NCBI GenBank assembly: GCA_037783415.1
Contig: JAZGTN010000009.1
Span: forward strand, 12,586,001 to 12,650,000
Reading direction: 5' to 3'
Source of the DNA: Leptasterias polaris
Lineage: Eukaryota; Echinodermata; Asteroidea; Forcipulatida; Asteriidae
Length of the DNA stretch: 64,000 bases
The notes below the pieces were generated by a model. The model saw only the letters and a list, made by a program, of their open reading frames with translations, was not told the DNA's origin and did not search any database. Made by a program: the position numbers and the translations under genes. Below, one piece after another: positions 12,001-27,493 of the stretch (positions within the stretch are counted from its first letter, which is position 1; the number at the start of each line of letters is the position of its first letter).

Positions 12001-15000
12001 GCGAACGTAGACGACTCAAACCAACAATTTTCTGCTCCTCGCACTCCGTTTCACCTATAAACCAAATTTCATGTCATTTGGAAACAACATTTATTTCGGC
12101 CGATTTTGGGAAAAACGACAAGGGGGTAGGTAGTCCAGTCATTTTTTCAGCCTCGAAAACTTTTCCTCTCCGATTTGCCTCAAATTGAAACCACAGAGAC
12201 TCTGTTGAATATAAAAGATGGTCGCCAAGTTACATGTGCTTGGGATAAGGGGTTTGGACCACAGGTGCATTTTAATCTTGATTTTGAGGGACCAGAAATT
12301 CATTTTAATCTGGATCATGAGGCATCGTTATATCGAAAATCAGGCAATATCTTAAAAGGTTGCGAACGTAGACGACTCAAACCAACAATTTTCTGCTCCT
12401 CGCACTCCGTTCTACCTATATACTAAATTTCAGGCGATTTGGAAAGAAAAACATTTCGGCCGATTTTGGAAAAAACGACAAGGGGGTAGTCCAGTCATTT
12501 TTTCAGCCTCGAAAACTTTTCCTCTCCGATTTGCCTCAAATTGAAACCACAGAGACTCTGTTGAATATAAAAGATGGTCGCCAAGTTACATGTGCTTGGG
12601 ATAAGGGGTTTGGACCACAGGTGCATTTTAATCTTGATTTTGAGGGACCAGAAATTCATTTTAATCTGGATTATGAGGCATCGTTATATCGAAAATCAGG
12701 CAATATCTTAAAAGGTTGCGAACGTAGACGACTCAAACCAACAATTTTCTGCTCCTCGCACTCCGTTCTACCTATATACTAAATTTCAGGCGATTTGGTA
12801 AGAAAAACATTTCGGCCGATTTTGGAAAAAACGACAAGGGGGTATAGTCCAGTCATTTTTTCAGCCTCGAAAACTTTTCCTCTCCGATTTGCCTCAAATT
12901 GAAACCACAGAGATTCTGTTGAATATAAAAGATGGTCGCCAAGTTACATGTGCTTGGGATAAGGGGTTTGGACCACAGGTGCATTTTAATCTTGATTTTG
13001 AGGGATCAGAAATTCATTTTAATCTGGATTATGAGGCATCGTTATATCGAAAATCAGGCAATATCTTAAAAGGTTGCGAACGTAGACGACTCAAACCAAC
13101 AATTTTCTGCTCCTCGCACTCCGTTCTACCTATATACTAAATTTCAGGCGATTTGGAAAGAAAAACATTTCGGCCGATTTTGGAAAAAACGACAAGGGGG
13201 TAGTCCAGTCATTTTTTCAGCCTCGAAAACTTTTCCTCTCCGATTTGCCTCAAATTGAAACCACAGAGACTCTGTTGAATATAAAAGATGGTCGCCAAGT
13301 TACATGTGCTTGGGATAAGGGGTTTGGACCACAGGTGCATTTTAATCTTGATTTTGAGGGACCAGAAATTCATTTTAATCTGGATTATGAGGCATCGTTA
13401 TATCGAAAATCAGGCAATATCTTAAAAGGTTGCGAACGTAGACGACTCAAACCAACAATTTTCTGCTCCTCGCACTCCGTTCTACCTATATACTAAATTT
13501 CAGGCGATTTGGTAAGAAAAACATTTCGGCCGATTTTGGAAAAAACGACAAGGGGGTAGTCCAGTCATTTTTTCAGCCTCGAAAACTTTTCCTCTCCGAT
13601 TTGCCTCAAATTGAAACCACAGAGACTCTGTTGAATATAAAAGATGGTCGCCAAGTTACATGTGGTTGGGATAAGGGGTTTGGACCACAGGTGCATTTTA
13701 ATCTTGATTTTGAGGGACCAGAAATTCATTTTAATCTGGATTATGAGGCATCGTTATATCGAAAATCAGGCAATATCTTAAAAGGTTGCAAACGTAGACG
13801 ACTCAAACCAACAATTTTCTGCTCCTCGCACTCCGTTTCACCTATAAACCAAATTTCATGTCATTTGGAAACAACATTTATTTCGGCCGATTTTGGAAAA
13901 AACGACAAGGGGGTAGTCCAGTCATTTTTTCAGCCTCGAAAACTTTTCCTCTCCGATTTCCCTCAAATTGAAACCACAGAGACTCTGTTGAATATAAAAG
14001 ATGGTCGCCAAGTTACATGTGCTTGGGATAAGGGGTTTGGACCACAGGTGCATTTTAATCTTGATTTTGAGGGACCAGAAATTCATTTTAATCTGGATTA
14101 TGAGGCATCGTTATATCGAAAATCAGGCAATATCTTAAAAGGTTGCGAACGTAGACGACTCAAACCAACAATTTTCTGCCCCTCGCACTCCGTTCTACCT
14201 ATATACTAAATTTCAGGCGATTTGGAAAGAAAAACATTTCGGCCGATTTTGGAAAAAACGACAAGGGGGGTAGTCCAGTCATTTTTTCAGCCTCGAAAAC
14301 TTTTCCTCTCCGATTTGCCTCAAATTGAAACCACAGAGACTCTGTTGAATATAAAAGATGGTCGCCAAGTTACATGTGCTTGGGATAAGGGGTTTGGACC
14401 ACAGGTGCATTTTAATCTTGATTTTGAGGGACCAGAAATTCATTTTAATCTGGATTATGAGGCATCGTTATATCGAAAATCAGGCAATATCTTAAAAGGT
14501 TGCGAACGTAGACGACTCAAACCAACAATTTTCTGCTCCTCGCACTCCGTTTCACCTATAAACCAAATTTCATGTCATTTGGAAACAACATTTATTTCGG
14601 CCGATTTTGGAAAAAACGACAAGGGGGTCTGGTAGTCCAGTCATTTTTTCAGCCTCGAAAACTTTTCCTCTCCGATTTGCCTCAAATTGAAACCACAGAG
14701 ACTCTGTTGAATATAAAAGATGGTCGCCAAGTTACATGTGCTTGGGATAAGGGGTTTGGACCACAGGTGCATTTTAATCTTGATTTTGAGGGACCAGAAA
14801 TTCATTTTAATCTGGATTATGAGGTATCGTTATATCGAAAATCAGGCAATATCTTAAAAGGTTGCGAACGTAGACGACTCAAACCAACAATTTTCTGCTC
14901 CTCGCACTCCGTTCTACCTATATACTAAATTTCAGGCGATTTGGAAAGAAAAACATTTCGGCCGATTTTGGAAAAAACGACAAGGGGGTAGTCCAGTCAT

Positions 15001-18000
15001 TTTTTCAGCCTCGAAAACTTTTCCTCTCCGATTTGCCTCAAATTGAAACCACAGAGACTCTGTTGAATATAAAAGATGGTCGCCAAGTTACATGTGCTTG
15101 GGATAAGGGGTTTGGACCACAGGTGCATTTTAATCTTGATTTTGAGGGACCAGAAATTCATTTTAATCTGGATTATGAGGCATCGTTATATCGAAAATAA
15201 GGCAATATCTTAAAAGGTTGCGAACGTAGACGACTCAAACCAACAATTTTCTGCTCCTCGCACTCCGTTCTACCTATATACTAAATTTCAGGCGATTTGG
15301 AAAAAAAACCATTTCGGCCGATTTTGGAAAAAACGACAAGGGGGGTAGTCCAGTCATTTTTTCAGCCTCGAAAACTTTTCCTCTCCGATTTGCCTCAAAT
15401 TGAAACCACAGAGGCTCTGTTGAATATAAAAGATGGTCGCCAAGTTACATGTGCTTGGGATAAGGGGTTTGGACCACAGGTGCATTTTAATCTTGATTTT
15501 GAGGGACCAGAAATTCATTTTAATCTGGATTATGAGGCATCGTTATATCGAAAATCAGGCAATATCTTAAAAGGTTGCGAACGTAGACGACTCAAACCAA
15601 CAATTTTCTGCTCCTCGCACTCCGTTCTACCTATATACTAAATTTCAGGCGATTTGGAAAGAAAAACATTTCGGCCGATTTTGGAAAAAACGACAAGGGG
15701 GTAGTCCAGTCATTTTTTCAGCCTCGAAAACTTTTCCTCTCCGATTTGCCTCAAATTGAAACCACAGAGACTCTGTTGAATATAAAAGATGGTCGCCAAG
15801 TTACATGTGCTTGGGATAAGGGGTTTGGACCACAGGTGCATTTTAATCTTGATTTTGAGGGACCAGAAATTCATTTTAATCTGGATTATGAGGCATCGTT
15901 ATATCGAAAATAAGGCAATATCTTAAAAGGTTGCGAACGTAGACGACTCAAACCAACAATTTTCTGCTCCTCGCACTCCGTTCTACCTATATACTAAATT
16001 TCAGGCGATTTGGAAAGAAAAACATTTCGGCCGATTTTGGAAAAGTAGTCCAGTCATTTTTTCAGCCTCGAAAACTTTTCCTCTCCGATTTGCCTCAAAT
16101 TGAAACCACAGAGACTCTGTTGAATATAAAAGATGGTCGCCAAGTTACATGTGCTTGGGATAAGGGGTTTGGACCACAGGTGCATTTTAATCTTGATTTT
16201 GAGGGACCAGAAATTCATTTTAATCTGGATTATGAGGCATCGTTATATCGAAAATAAGGCAATATCTTAAAAGGTTGCGAACGTAGACGACTCAAACCAA
16301 CAATTTTCTGCTCCTCGCACTCCGTTCTACCTATATACTAAATTTCAGGCGATTTGGAAAAAAAACAATTTCGGCCGATTTTGGAAAAAACGACAAGGGG
16401 GTAGTCCAGTCATTTTTTCAGCCTCGAAAACTTTTCCTCTCCGATTTGCCTCAAATTGAAACCACAGAGGCTCTGTTGAATATAAAAGATGGTCGCCAAG
16501 TTACATGTGCTTAAGATAAGGGGTTTGGACCACAGGTGCATTTTAATCTTGATTTTGAGGGACCAGAAATTCATTTTAATCTGGATTATGAGGCATCGTT
16601 ATATCGAAAATCAGGCAATATCTTAAAAGGTTGCGAACGTAGACGACTCAAACCAACAATTTTCTGCTCCTCGCACTCCGTTCTACCTATATACTAAATT
16701 TCAGGCGATTTGGAAAGAAAAACATTTCAGCCGATTTTGGAAAAAACGACAAGGGGGTAGTCCAGTCATTTTTTCAGCCTCGAAAACTTTTCCTCTCCGA
16801 TTTGCCTCAAATTGAAACCACAGAGGCTCTGTTGAATATAAAAGATGGTCGCCAAGTTACATGTGCTTGGGATAAGGGGTTTGGACCACAGGTGCATTTT
16901 AATCTTGATTTTGAGGGACCAGAAATTCATTTTAATCTGGATTATGAGGCATCGTTATATCGAAAATCAGGCAATATCTTAAAAGGTTGCGAACGTAGAC
17001 GACTCAAACCAACAATTTTCTGCTCCTCGCACTCCGTTTCACCTATAAACCAAATTTCATGTCATTTGGAAACAACATTTATTTCGGCCGATTTTGGAAA
17101 AAACGACAAGGGGGTCTGGTAGTCCAGTCATTTTTTCAGCCTCGAAAACTTTTCCTCTCCGATTTGCCTCAAATTCAAACCACAGAGACTCTGTTGAATA
17201 TAAAAGATGGTCGCCAAGTTACATGTGCTTGGGATAAGGGGTTTGGACCACAGGTGCATTTTAATCTTGATTTTGAGGGACCAGAAATTCATTTTAATCT
17301 GGATTATGAGGTATCGTTATATCGAAAATCAGGCAATATCTTAAAAGGTTGCGAACGTAGACGACTCAAACCAACAATTTTCTGCTCCTCGCACTCCGTT
17401 CTACCTATATACTAAATTTCAGGCGATTTGGTAAGAAAAACATTTCGGCCGATTTTGGAAAAAACGACAAGGGGGTAGTCCAGTCATTTTTTCAGCCTCG
17501 AAAACTTTTCCTCTCCGATTTGCCTCAAATTGAAACCACAGAGACTCTGTTGAATATAAAAGATGGTCGCCAAGTTACATGTGCTTGGGATAAGGGGTTT
17601 GGACCACAGGTGCATTTTAATCTTGATTTTGAGGGACCAGAAATTCATTTTAATCTGGATTATGAGGCATCGTTATATCGAAAATAAGGCAATATCTTAA
17701 AAGGTTGCGAACGTAGACGACTCAAACCAACAATTTTCTGCTCCTCGCACTCCGTTCTACCTATATACTAAATTTCAGGCGATTTGGTAAGAAAAACATT
17801 TCGGCCGATTTTGGAAAAAACGACAAGGGGGTAGTCCAGTCATTTTTTCAGCCTCGAAAACTTTTCCTCTCCGATTTGCCTCAAATTGAAACCACAGAGA
17901 CTCTGTTGAATATAAAAGATGGTCGCCAAGTTACATGTGCTTGGGATAAGGGGTTTGGACCACAGGTGCATTTTAATCTTGATTTTGAGGGACCAGAAAT

Positions 18001-18945
18001 TCATTTTAATCTGGATTATGAGGCATCGTTATATCGAAAATCAGGCAATATCTTAAAAGGTTGCGAACGTAGACGACTCAAACCAACAATTTTCTGCTCC
18101 TCGCACTCCGTTCTACCTATATACTAAATTTCAGGCGATTTGGAAAGAAAAACATTTCGGCCGATTTTGGAAAAAACGACAAGGGGGTAGTCCAGTCATT
18201 TTTTCAGCCTCGAAAACTTTTCCTCTCCGATTTGCCTCAAATTGAAACCACAGAGACTCTGTTGAATATAAAAGATGGTCGCCAAGTTACATGTGCTTGG
18301 GATAAGGAGTTTGGACTACAGGTGCATTTTAATCTTGATTTTGAGGGACCAGAAATTCATTTTAATCTGGATTATGAGGCATCGTTATATCGAAAATAAG
18401 GCAATATCTTAAAAGGTTGCGAACGTAGACGACTCAAACCAACAATTTTCTGCTCCTCGCACTCCGTTCTACCTATATACTAAATTTCAGGCGATTTGGA
18501 AAGAAAAACATTTCGGCCGATTTTGGAAAAAACGACAAGGGGGTATAGTCCAGTCATTTTTTCAGCCTCGAAAACTTTTCCTCTCCGATTTGCCTCAAAT
18601 TGAAACCACAGAGACTCTGTTGAATATAAAAGATGGTCGCCAAGTTACATGTGCTTGGGATAAGGGGTTTGGACCACAGGTGCATTTTAATCTTGATTTT
18701 GAGGGACCAGAAATTCATTTTAATCTGGATTATGAGGCATCGTTATATCGAAAATAAGGCAATATCTTAAAAGGTTGCGAACGTAGACGACTCAAACCAA
18801 CAATTTTCTGCTCCTCGCACTCCGTTCTACCTATATACTAAATTTCAGGCGATTTGGAAAGAAAAACATTTCGGCCGATTTTGGAAAAAACGACAAGGGG
18901 GTAGTCCAGTCATTTTTTCAGCCTCGAAAACTTTTCCTCTCCGAT

Positions 18946-21900
18946 TTGCCTCAAATTGAAACCACAGAGACTCTGTTGAATATAAAAGATGGTCGCCAAG
19001 TTACATGTGCTTGGGATAAGGGGTTTGGACCACAGGTGCATTTTAATCTTGATTTTGAGGGATCAGAAATTCATTTTAATCTGGATTATGAGGCATCGTT
19101 ATATCGAAAATCAGGCAATATCTTAAAAGGTTGCGAACGTAGACGACTCAAACCAACAATTTTCTGCTCCTCGCACTCCGTTCTACCTATATACTAAATT
19201 TCAGGCGATTTGGAAAGAAAAACATTTCGGCCGATTTTGGAAAAAACGACAAGGGGGTAGTCCAGTCATATTTTCAGCCTCGAAAACTTTTCCTCTCCGA
19301 TTTGCCTCAAATTGAAACCACAGAGACTCTGTTGAATATAAAAGATGGTCGCCAAGTTACATGTGCTTGGGATAAGGGGTTTGGACCACAGGTGCATTTT
19401 AATCTTGATTTTGAGGGACCAGAAATTCATTTTAATCTGGATTATGAGGCATCGTTATATCGAAAATAAGGCAATATCTTAAAAGGTTGCGAACGTAGAC
19501 GACTCAAACCAACAATTTTCTGCTCCTCGCACTCCGTTCTACCTATATACTAAATTTCAGGCGATTTGGAAAGAAAAACATTTCGGCCGATTTTGGAAAA
19601 AACGACAAGGGGGTATAGTCCAGTCATTTTTTCAGCCTCGAAAACTTTTCCTCTCCGATTTGCCTCAAATTGAAACCACAGAGACTCTGTTGAATATAAA
19701 AGATGGTCGCCAAGTTACATGTGCTTGGGATAAGGGGTTTGGACCACAGGTGCATTTTAATCTTGATTTTGAGGGACCAGAAATTCATTTTAATCTGGAT
19801 TATGAGGCATCGTTATATCGAAAATAAGGCAATATCTTAAAAGGTTGCGAACGTAGACGACTCAAACCAACAATTTTCTGCTCCTCGCACTCCGTTCTAC
19901 CTATATACTAAATTTCAGGCGATTTGGAAAGAAAAACATTTCGGCCGATTTTGGAAAAAACGACAAGGGGGTAGTCCAGTCATTTTTTCAGCCTCGAAAA
20001 CTTTTCCTCTCCGATTTGCCTCAAATTGAAACCACAGAGACTCTGTTGAATATAAAAGATGGTCGCCAAGTTACATGTGCTTGGGATAAGGGGTTTGGAC
20101 CACAGGTGCATTTTAATCTTGATTTTGAGGGATCAGAAATTCATTTTAATCTGGATTATGAGGCATCGTTATATCGAAAATCAGGCAATATCTTAAAAGG
20201 TTGCGAACGTAGACGACTCAAACCAACAATTTTCTGCTCCTCGCACTCCGTTCTACCTATATACTAAATTTCAGGCGATTTGGAAAGAAAAACATTTCGG
20301 CCGATTTTGGAAAAAACGACAAGGGGGTAGTCCAGTCATTTTTTCAGCCTCGAAAACTTTTCCTCTCCGATTTGCCTCAAATTGAAAACACAGAGACTCT
20401 GTTGAATATAAAAGATGGTCGCCAAGTTACATGTGCTTGGGATAAGGGGTTTGGACCACAGGTGCATTTTAATCTTGATTTTGAGGGACCAGAAATTCAT
20501 TTTAATCTGGATTATGAGGCATCGTTATATCGAAAATCAGGCAATATCTTAAAAGGTTGCGAACGTAGACGACTCAAACCAACAATTTTCTGCTCCTCGC
20601 ACTCCGTTCTACCTATATACTAAATTTCAGGCGATTTGGAAAGAAAAACATTTCGGCCGATTTTGGAAAAAACGACAAGGGGGTAGTCCAGTCATTTTTT
20701 CAGCCTCGAAAACTTTTCCTCTCCGATTTGCCTCAAATTGAAACCACAGAGACTCTGTTGAATATAAAAGATGGTCGCCAAGTTACATGTGCTTGGGATA
20801 AGGGGTTTGGACCACAGGTGCATTTTAATCTTGATTTTGAGGGACCAGAAATTCATTTTCATCTGGATTATGAGGCATCGTTATATCGAAAATAAGGCAA
20901 TATCTTAAAAGGTTGCGAACGTAGACGACTCAAACCAACAATTTTCTGCTCCTCGCACTCCGTTCTACCTATATACTAAATTTCAGGCGATTTGGTAAGA
21001 AAAACATTTCGGCCGATTTTGGAAAAAACGACAAGGGGGTAGTCCAGTCATTTTTTCAGCCTCGAAAACTTTTCCTCTCCGATTTGCCTCAAATTGAAAC
21101 CACAGAGACTCTGTTGAATATAAAAGATGGTCGCCAAGTTACATGTGCTTGGAATAAGGGGTTTGGACCACAGGTGCATTTTAATCTTGATTTTGAGGGA
21201 CCAGAAATTCATTTTAATCTGGATCATGAGGCATCGTTATATCGAAAATCAGGCAATATCTTAAAAGGTTGCAAACGTAGACGACTCAAACCAACAATTT
21301 TCTGCTCCTCGCACTCCGTTCTACCTATATACTAAATTTCAGGCGATTTGGAAAGAAAAACATTTCGGCCGATTTTGGAAAAAACGACAAGGGGGTAGTC
21401 CAGTCATTTTTTCAGCCTCGAAAACTTTTCCTCTACGATTTGCCTCAAATTGAAACCACAGAGACTCTGTTGAATATAAAAGATGGTCGCCAAGTTACAT
21501 GTGCTTGGGATAAGGGGTTTGGACCACAGGTGCATTTTAATCTTGATTTTGAGGGACCAGAAATTCATTTTAATCTGGATTATGAGGCATCGTTATATCG
21601 AAAATCAGGCAATATCTTAAAAGGTTGCGAACGTAGACGACTCAAACCAACAATTTTCTGCTCCTCGCACTCCGTTCTACCTATATACTAAATTTCAGGC
21701 GATTTGGAAAGAAAAACATTTCGGCCGATTTTGGAAAAAACGACAAGGGGGTAGTCCAGTCATTTTTTCAGCCTCGAAAACTTTTCCTCTCCGATTTGCC
21801 TCAAATTGAAACCACAGAGGCTCTGTTGAATATAAAAGATGGTCGCCAAGTTACATGTGCTTGGGATAAGGGGTTTGGACCACAGGTGCATTTTAATCTT

Positions 21901-24900
21901 GATTTTGAGGGACCAGAAATTCATTTTAATCTGGATTATGAGGCATCGTTATATCGAAAATAAGGCAATATCTTAAAAGGTTGCGAACGTAGACGACTCA
22001 AACCAACAATTTTCTGCTCCTCGCACTCCGTTCTACCTATATACTAAATTTCAGGCGATTTGGAAAGAAAAACATTTCGGCCGATTTTGGAAAAAACGAC
22101 AAGGGGGTAGTCCAGTCATTTTTTCAGCCTCGAAAACTTTTCCTCTCCGATTTGCCTCAAATTGAAACCACAGAGACTCTGTTGAATATAAAAGATGGTC
22201 GCCAAGTTACATGTGCTTGGGATAAGGGGTTTGGACCACAGGTGCATTTTAATCTTGATTTTGAGGGATCAGAAATTCATTTTAATCTGGATTATGAGGC
22301 ATCGTTATATCGAAAATCAGGCAATATCTTAAAAGGTTGCGAACGTAGACGACTCAAACCAACAATTTTCTGCTCCTCGCACTCCGTTCTACCTATATAC
22401 TAAATTTCAGGCGATTTGGAAAGAAAAACATTTCGGCCGATTTTGGAAAAAACGACAAGGGGGTAGTCCAGTCATATTTTCAGCCTCGAAAACTTTTCCT
22501 CTCCGATTTGCCTCAAATTGAAACCACAGAGACTCTGTTGAATATAAAAGATGGTCGCCAAGTTACATGTGCTTGGGATAAGGGGTTTGGACCACAGGTG
22601 CATTTTAATCTTGATTTTGAGGGACCAGAAATTCATTTTAATCTGGATTATGAGGCATCGTTATATCGAAAATAAGGCAATATCTTAAAAGGTTGCGAAC
22701 GTAGACGACTCAAACCAACAATTTTCTGCTCCTCGCACTCCGTTCTACCTATATACTAAATTTCAGGCGATTTGGAAAGAAAAACATTTCGGCCGATTTT
22801 GGAAAAAACGACAAGGGGGTATAGTCCAGTCATTTTTTCAGCCTCGAAAACTTTTCCTCTCCGATTTGCCTCAAATTGAAACCACAGAGACTCTGTTGAA
22901 TATAAAAGATGGTCGCCAAGTTACATGTGCTTGGGATAAGGGGTTTGGACCACAGGTGCATTTTAATCTTGATTTTGAGGGACCAGAAATTCATTTTAAT
23001 CTGGATTATGAGGCATCGTTATATCGAAAATAAGGCAATATCTTAAAAGGTTGCGAACGTAGACGACTCAAACCAACAATTTTCTGCTCCTCGCACTCCG
23101 TTCTACCTATATACTAAATTTCAGGCGATTTGGAAAGAAAAACATTTCGGCCGATTTTGGAAAAAACGACAAGGGGGTAGTCCAGTCATTTTTTCAGCCT
23201 CGAAAACTTTTCCTCTCCGATTTGCCTCAAATTGAAACCACAGAGACTCTGTTGAATATAAAAGATGGTCGCCAAGTTACATGTGCTTGGGATAAGGGGT
23301 TTGGACCACAGGTGCATTTTAATCTTGATTTTGAGGGATCAGAAATTCATTTTAATCTGGATTATGAGGCATCGTTATATCGAAAATCAGGCAATATCTT
23401 AAAAGGTTGCGAACGTAGACGACTCAAACCAACAATTTTCTGCTCCTCGCACTCCGTTCTACCTATATACTAAATTTCAGGCGATTTGGAAAGAAAAACA
23501 TTTCGGCCGATTTTGGAAAAAACGACAAGGGGGTAGTCCAGTCATTTTTTCAGCCTCGAAAACTTTTCCTCTCCGATTTGCCTCAAATTGAAAACACAGA
23601 GACTCTGTTGAATATAAAAGATGGTCGCCAAGTTACATGTGCTTGGGATAAGGGGTTTGGACCACAGGTGCATTTTAATCTTGATTTTGAGGGACCAGAA
23701 ATTCATTTTAATCTGGATTATGAGGCATCGTTATATCGAAAATCAGGCAATATCTTAAAAGGTTGCGAACGTAGACGACTCAAACCAACAATTTTCTGCT
23801 CCTCGCACTCCGTTCTACCTATATACTAAATTTCAGGCGATTTGGAAAGAAAAACATTTCGGCCGATTTTGGAAAAAACGACAAGGGGGTAGTCCAGTCA
23901 TTTTTTCAGCCTCGAAAACTTTTCCTCTCCGATTTGCCTCAAATTGAAACCACAGAGACTCTGTTGAATATAAAAGATGGTCGCCAAGTTACATGTGCTT
24001 GGGATAAGGGGTTTGGACCACAGGTGCATTTTAATCTTGATTTTGAGGGACCAGAAATTCATTTTCATCTGGATTATGAGGCATCGTTATATCGAAAATA
24101 AGGCAATATCTTAAAAGGTTGCGAACGTAGACGACTCAAACCAACAATTTTCTGCTCCTCGCACTCCGTTCTACCTATATACTAAATTTCAGGCGATTTG
24201 GTAAGAAAAACATTTCGGCCGATTTTGGAAAAAACGACAAGGGGGTAGTCCAGTCATTTTTTCAGCCTCGAAAACTTTTCCTCTCCGATTTGCCTCAAAT
24301 TGAAACCACAGAGACTCTGTTGAATATAAAAGATGGTCGCCAAGTTACATGTGCTTGGAATAAGGGGTTTGGACCACAGGTGCATTTTAATCTTGATTTT
24401 GAGGGACCAGAAATTCATTTTAATCTGGATCATGAGGCATCGTTATATCGAAAATCAGGCAATATCTTAAAAGGTTGCAAACGTAGACGACTCAAACCAA
24501 CAATTTTCTGCTCCTCGCACTCCGTTCTACCTATATACTAAATTTCAGGCGATTTGGAAAGAAAAACATTTCGGCCGATTTTGGAAAAAACGACAAGGGG
24601 GTAGTCCAGTCATTTTTTCAGCCTCGAAAACTTTTCCTCTACGATTTGCCTCAAATTGAAACCACAGAGACTCTGTTGAATATAAAAGATGGTCGCCAAG
24701 TTACATGTGCTTGGGATAAGGGGTTTGGACCACAGGTGCATTTTAATCTTGATTTTGAGGGACCAGAAATTCATTTTAATCTGGATTATGAGGCATCGTT
24801 ATATCGAAAATCAGGCAATATCTTAAAAGGTTGCGAACGTAGACGACTCAAACCAACAATTTTCTGCTCCTCGCACTCCGTTCTACCTATATACTAAATT

Positions 24901-25160
24901 TCAGGCGATTTGGAAAGAAAAACATTTCGGCCGATTTTGGAAAAAACGACAAGGGGGTAGTCCAGTCATTTTTTCAGCCTCGAAAACTTTTCCTCTCCGA
25001 TTTGCCTCAAATTGAAACCACAGAGGCTCTGTTGAATATAAAAGATGGTCGCCAAGTTACATGTGCTTGGGATAAGGGGTTTGGACCACAGGTGCATTTT
25101 AATCTTGATTTTGAGGGACCAGAAATTCATTTTAATCTGGATTATGAGGCATCGTTATAT
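18946..25160 (+). repeat. higher-order repeat, 3206-bp (9-unit) block in two copies
   Basis: Private variants recur exactly 3206 bp apart. CAGTCATATTTTCAGCC occurs near 19264 and 22470. TCTACGATTTGCC occurs near 21433 and 24639. GCTTGGAATAAGG occurs near 21148 and 24354. GAAAACACAGAG occurs near 20385 and 23591. Each block itself contains a 3-unit subrepeat of about 1070 bp (18946 to 20016, and 22152 to 23222). The copies diverge near 25160, where the second reads TCAGGC and the first TAAGGC. Confidence 0.85.
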
Positions 25161-27493
25161 CGAAAATCAGGCAATATCTTAAAAGGTTGCGAACGTAGAC
25201 GACTCAAACCAACAATTTTCTGCTCCTCGCACTCCGTTCTACCTATATACTAAATTTCAGGCGATTTGGAAAGAAAAACATTTCGGCCGATTTTGGAAAA
25301 AACGACAATGGGGTAGTCCAGTCATTTTTTCAGCCTCGAAAACTTTTCCTCTCCGATTTGCCTCAAATTGAAACCACAGAGACTCTGTTGAATATAAAAG
25401 ATGGTCGCCAAGTTACATGTGCTTGGGATAAGGGGTTTGGACCACAGGTGCATTTTAATCTTGATTTTGAGGGACCAGAAATTCATTTTCATCTGGATTA
25501 TGAGGCATCGTTATATCGAAAATAAGGCAATATCTTAAAAGGTTGCGAACGTAGACGACTCAAACCAACAATTTTCTGCTCCTCGCACTCCGTTCTACCT
25601 ATATACTAAATTTCAGGCGATTTGGAAAGAAAAACATTTCGGCCGATTTTGGAAAAAACGACAATGGGGTAGTCCAGTCATTTTTTCAGCCTCGAAAACT
25701 TTTCCTCTCCGATTTGCCTCAAATTGAAACCACAGAGACTCTGTTGAATATAAAAGATGGTCGCCAAGTTACATGTGCTTGGGATAAGGGGTTTGGACCA
25801 CAGGTGCATTTTAATCTTGATTTTGAGGGACCAGAAATTCATTTTCATCTGGATTATGAGGCATCGTTATATCGAAAATAAGGCAATATCTTAAAAGGTT
25901 GCGAACGTAGACGACTCAAACCAACAATTTTCTGCTCCTCGCACTCCGTTCTACCTATATACTAAATTTCAGGCGATTTGGTAAGAAAAACATTTCGGCC
26001 GATTTTGGAAAAAACGACAAGGGGGTAGTCCAGTCATTTTTTCAGCCTCGAAAACTTTTCCTCTCCGATTTGCCTCAAATTGAAACCACAGAGACTCTGT
26101 TGAATATAAAAGATGGTCGCCAAGTTACATGTGCTTGGGATAAGGGGTTTGGACCACAGGTGCATTTTAATCTTGATTTTGAGGGATCAGAAATTCATTT
26201 TAATCTGGATTATGAGGCATCGTTATATCGAAAATCAGGCAATATCTTAAAAGGTTGCGAACGTAGACGACTCAAACCAACAATTTTCTGCTCCTCGCAC
26301 TCCGTTCTACCTATATACTAAATTTCAGGCGATTTGGAAAGAAAAAAATTTCGGCCGATTTTGGAAAAAACGACAAGGGGGTAGTCCAGTCATTTTTTCA
26401 GCCTCGAAAACTTTTCCTCTCCGATTTGCCTCAAATTGAAACCACAGAGACTCTGTTGAATATAAAAGATGGTCGCCAAGTTACATGTGCTTGGGATAAG
26501 GGGTTTGGACCACAGGTGCATTTTAATCTTGATTTTGAGGGACCAGAAATTCATTTTCATCTGGATTATGAGGCATCGTTATATCGAAAATAAGGCAATA
26601 TCTTAAAAGGTTGCGAACGTAGACGACTCAAACCAACAATTTTCTGCTCCTCGCACTCCGTTCTACCTATATACTAAATTTCAGGCGATTTGGAAAGAAA
26701 AACATTTCGGCCGATTTTGGAAAAAACGACAAGGGGGTAGTCCAGTCATTTTTTCAGCCTCGAAAACTTTTCCTCTCCGATTTGCCTCAAATTGAAACCA
26801 CAGAGACTCTGTTGAATATAAAAGATGGTCGCCAAGTTACATGTGCTTGGGATAAGGGGTTTGGACCACAGGTGCATTTTAATCTTGATTTTGAGGGACC
26901 AGAAATTCATTTTCATCTGGATTATGAGGCATCGTTATATCGAAAATAAGGCAATATCTTAAAAGGTTGCGAACGTAGACGACTCAAACCAACAATTTTC
27001 TGCTCCTCGCACTCCGTTCTACCTATATACTAAATTTCAGGCGATTTGGAAAGAAAAACATTTCGGCCGATTTTGGAAAAAACGACAAGGGGGTAGTCCA
27101 GTCATTTTTTCAGCCTCGAAAACTTTTCCTCTCCGATTTGCCTCAAATTGAAACCACAGAGACTCTGTTGAATATAAAAGATGGTCGCCAAGTTACATGT
27201 GCTTGGGATAAGGGGTTTGGACCACAGGTGCATTTTAATCTTGATTTTGAGGGACCAGAAATTCATTTTCATCTGGATTATGAGGCATCGTTATATCGAA
27301 AATCAGGCAATATCTTAAAAGGTTGCGAACGTAGACGACTCAAACCAACAATTTTCTGCTCCTCGCACTCCGTTCTACCTATATACTAAATTTCAGGCGA
27401 TTTGGAAAGAAAAACATTTCGGCCGATTTTGGAAAAAACGACAAGGGGGTAGTCCAGTCATATTTTCAGCCTCGAAAACTTTTCCTCTCCGAT

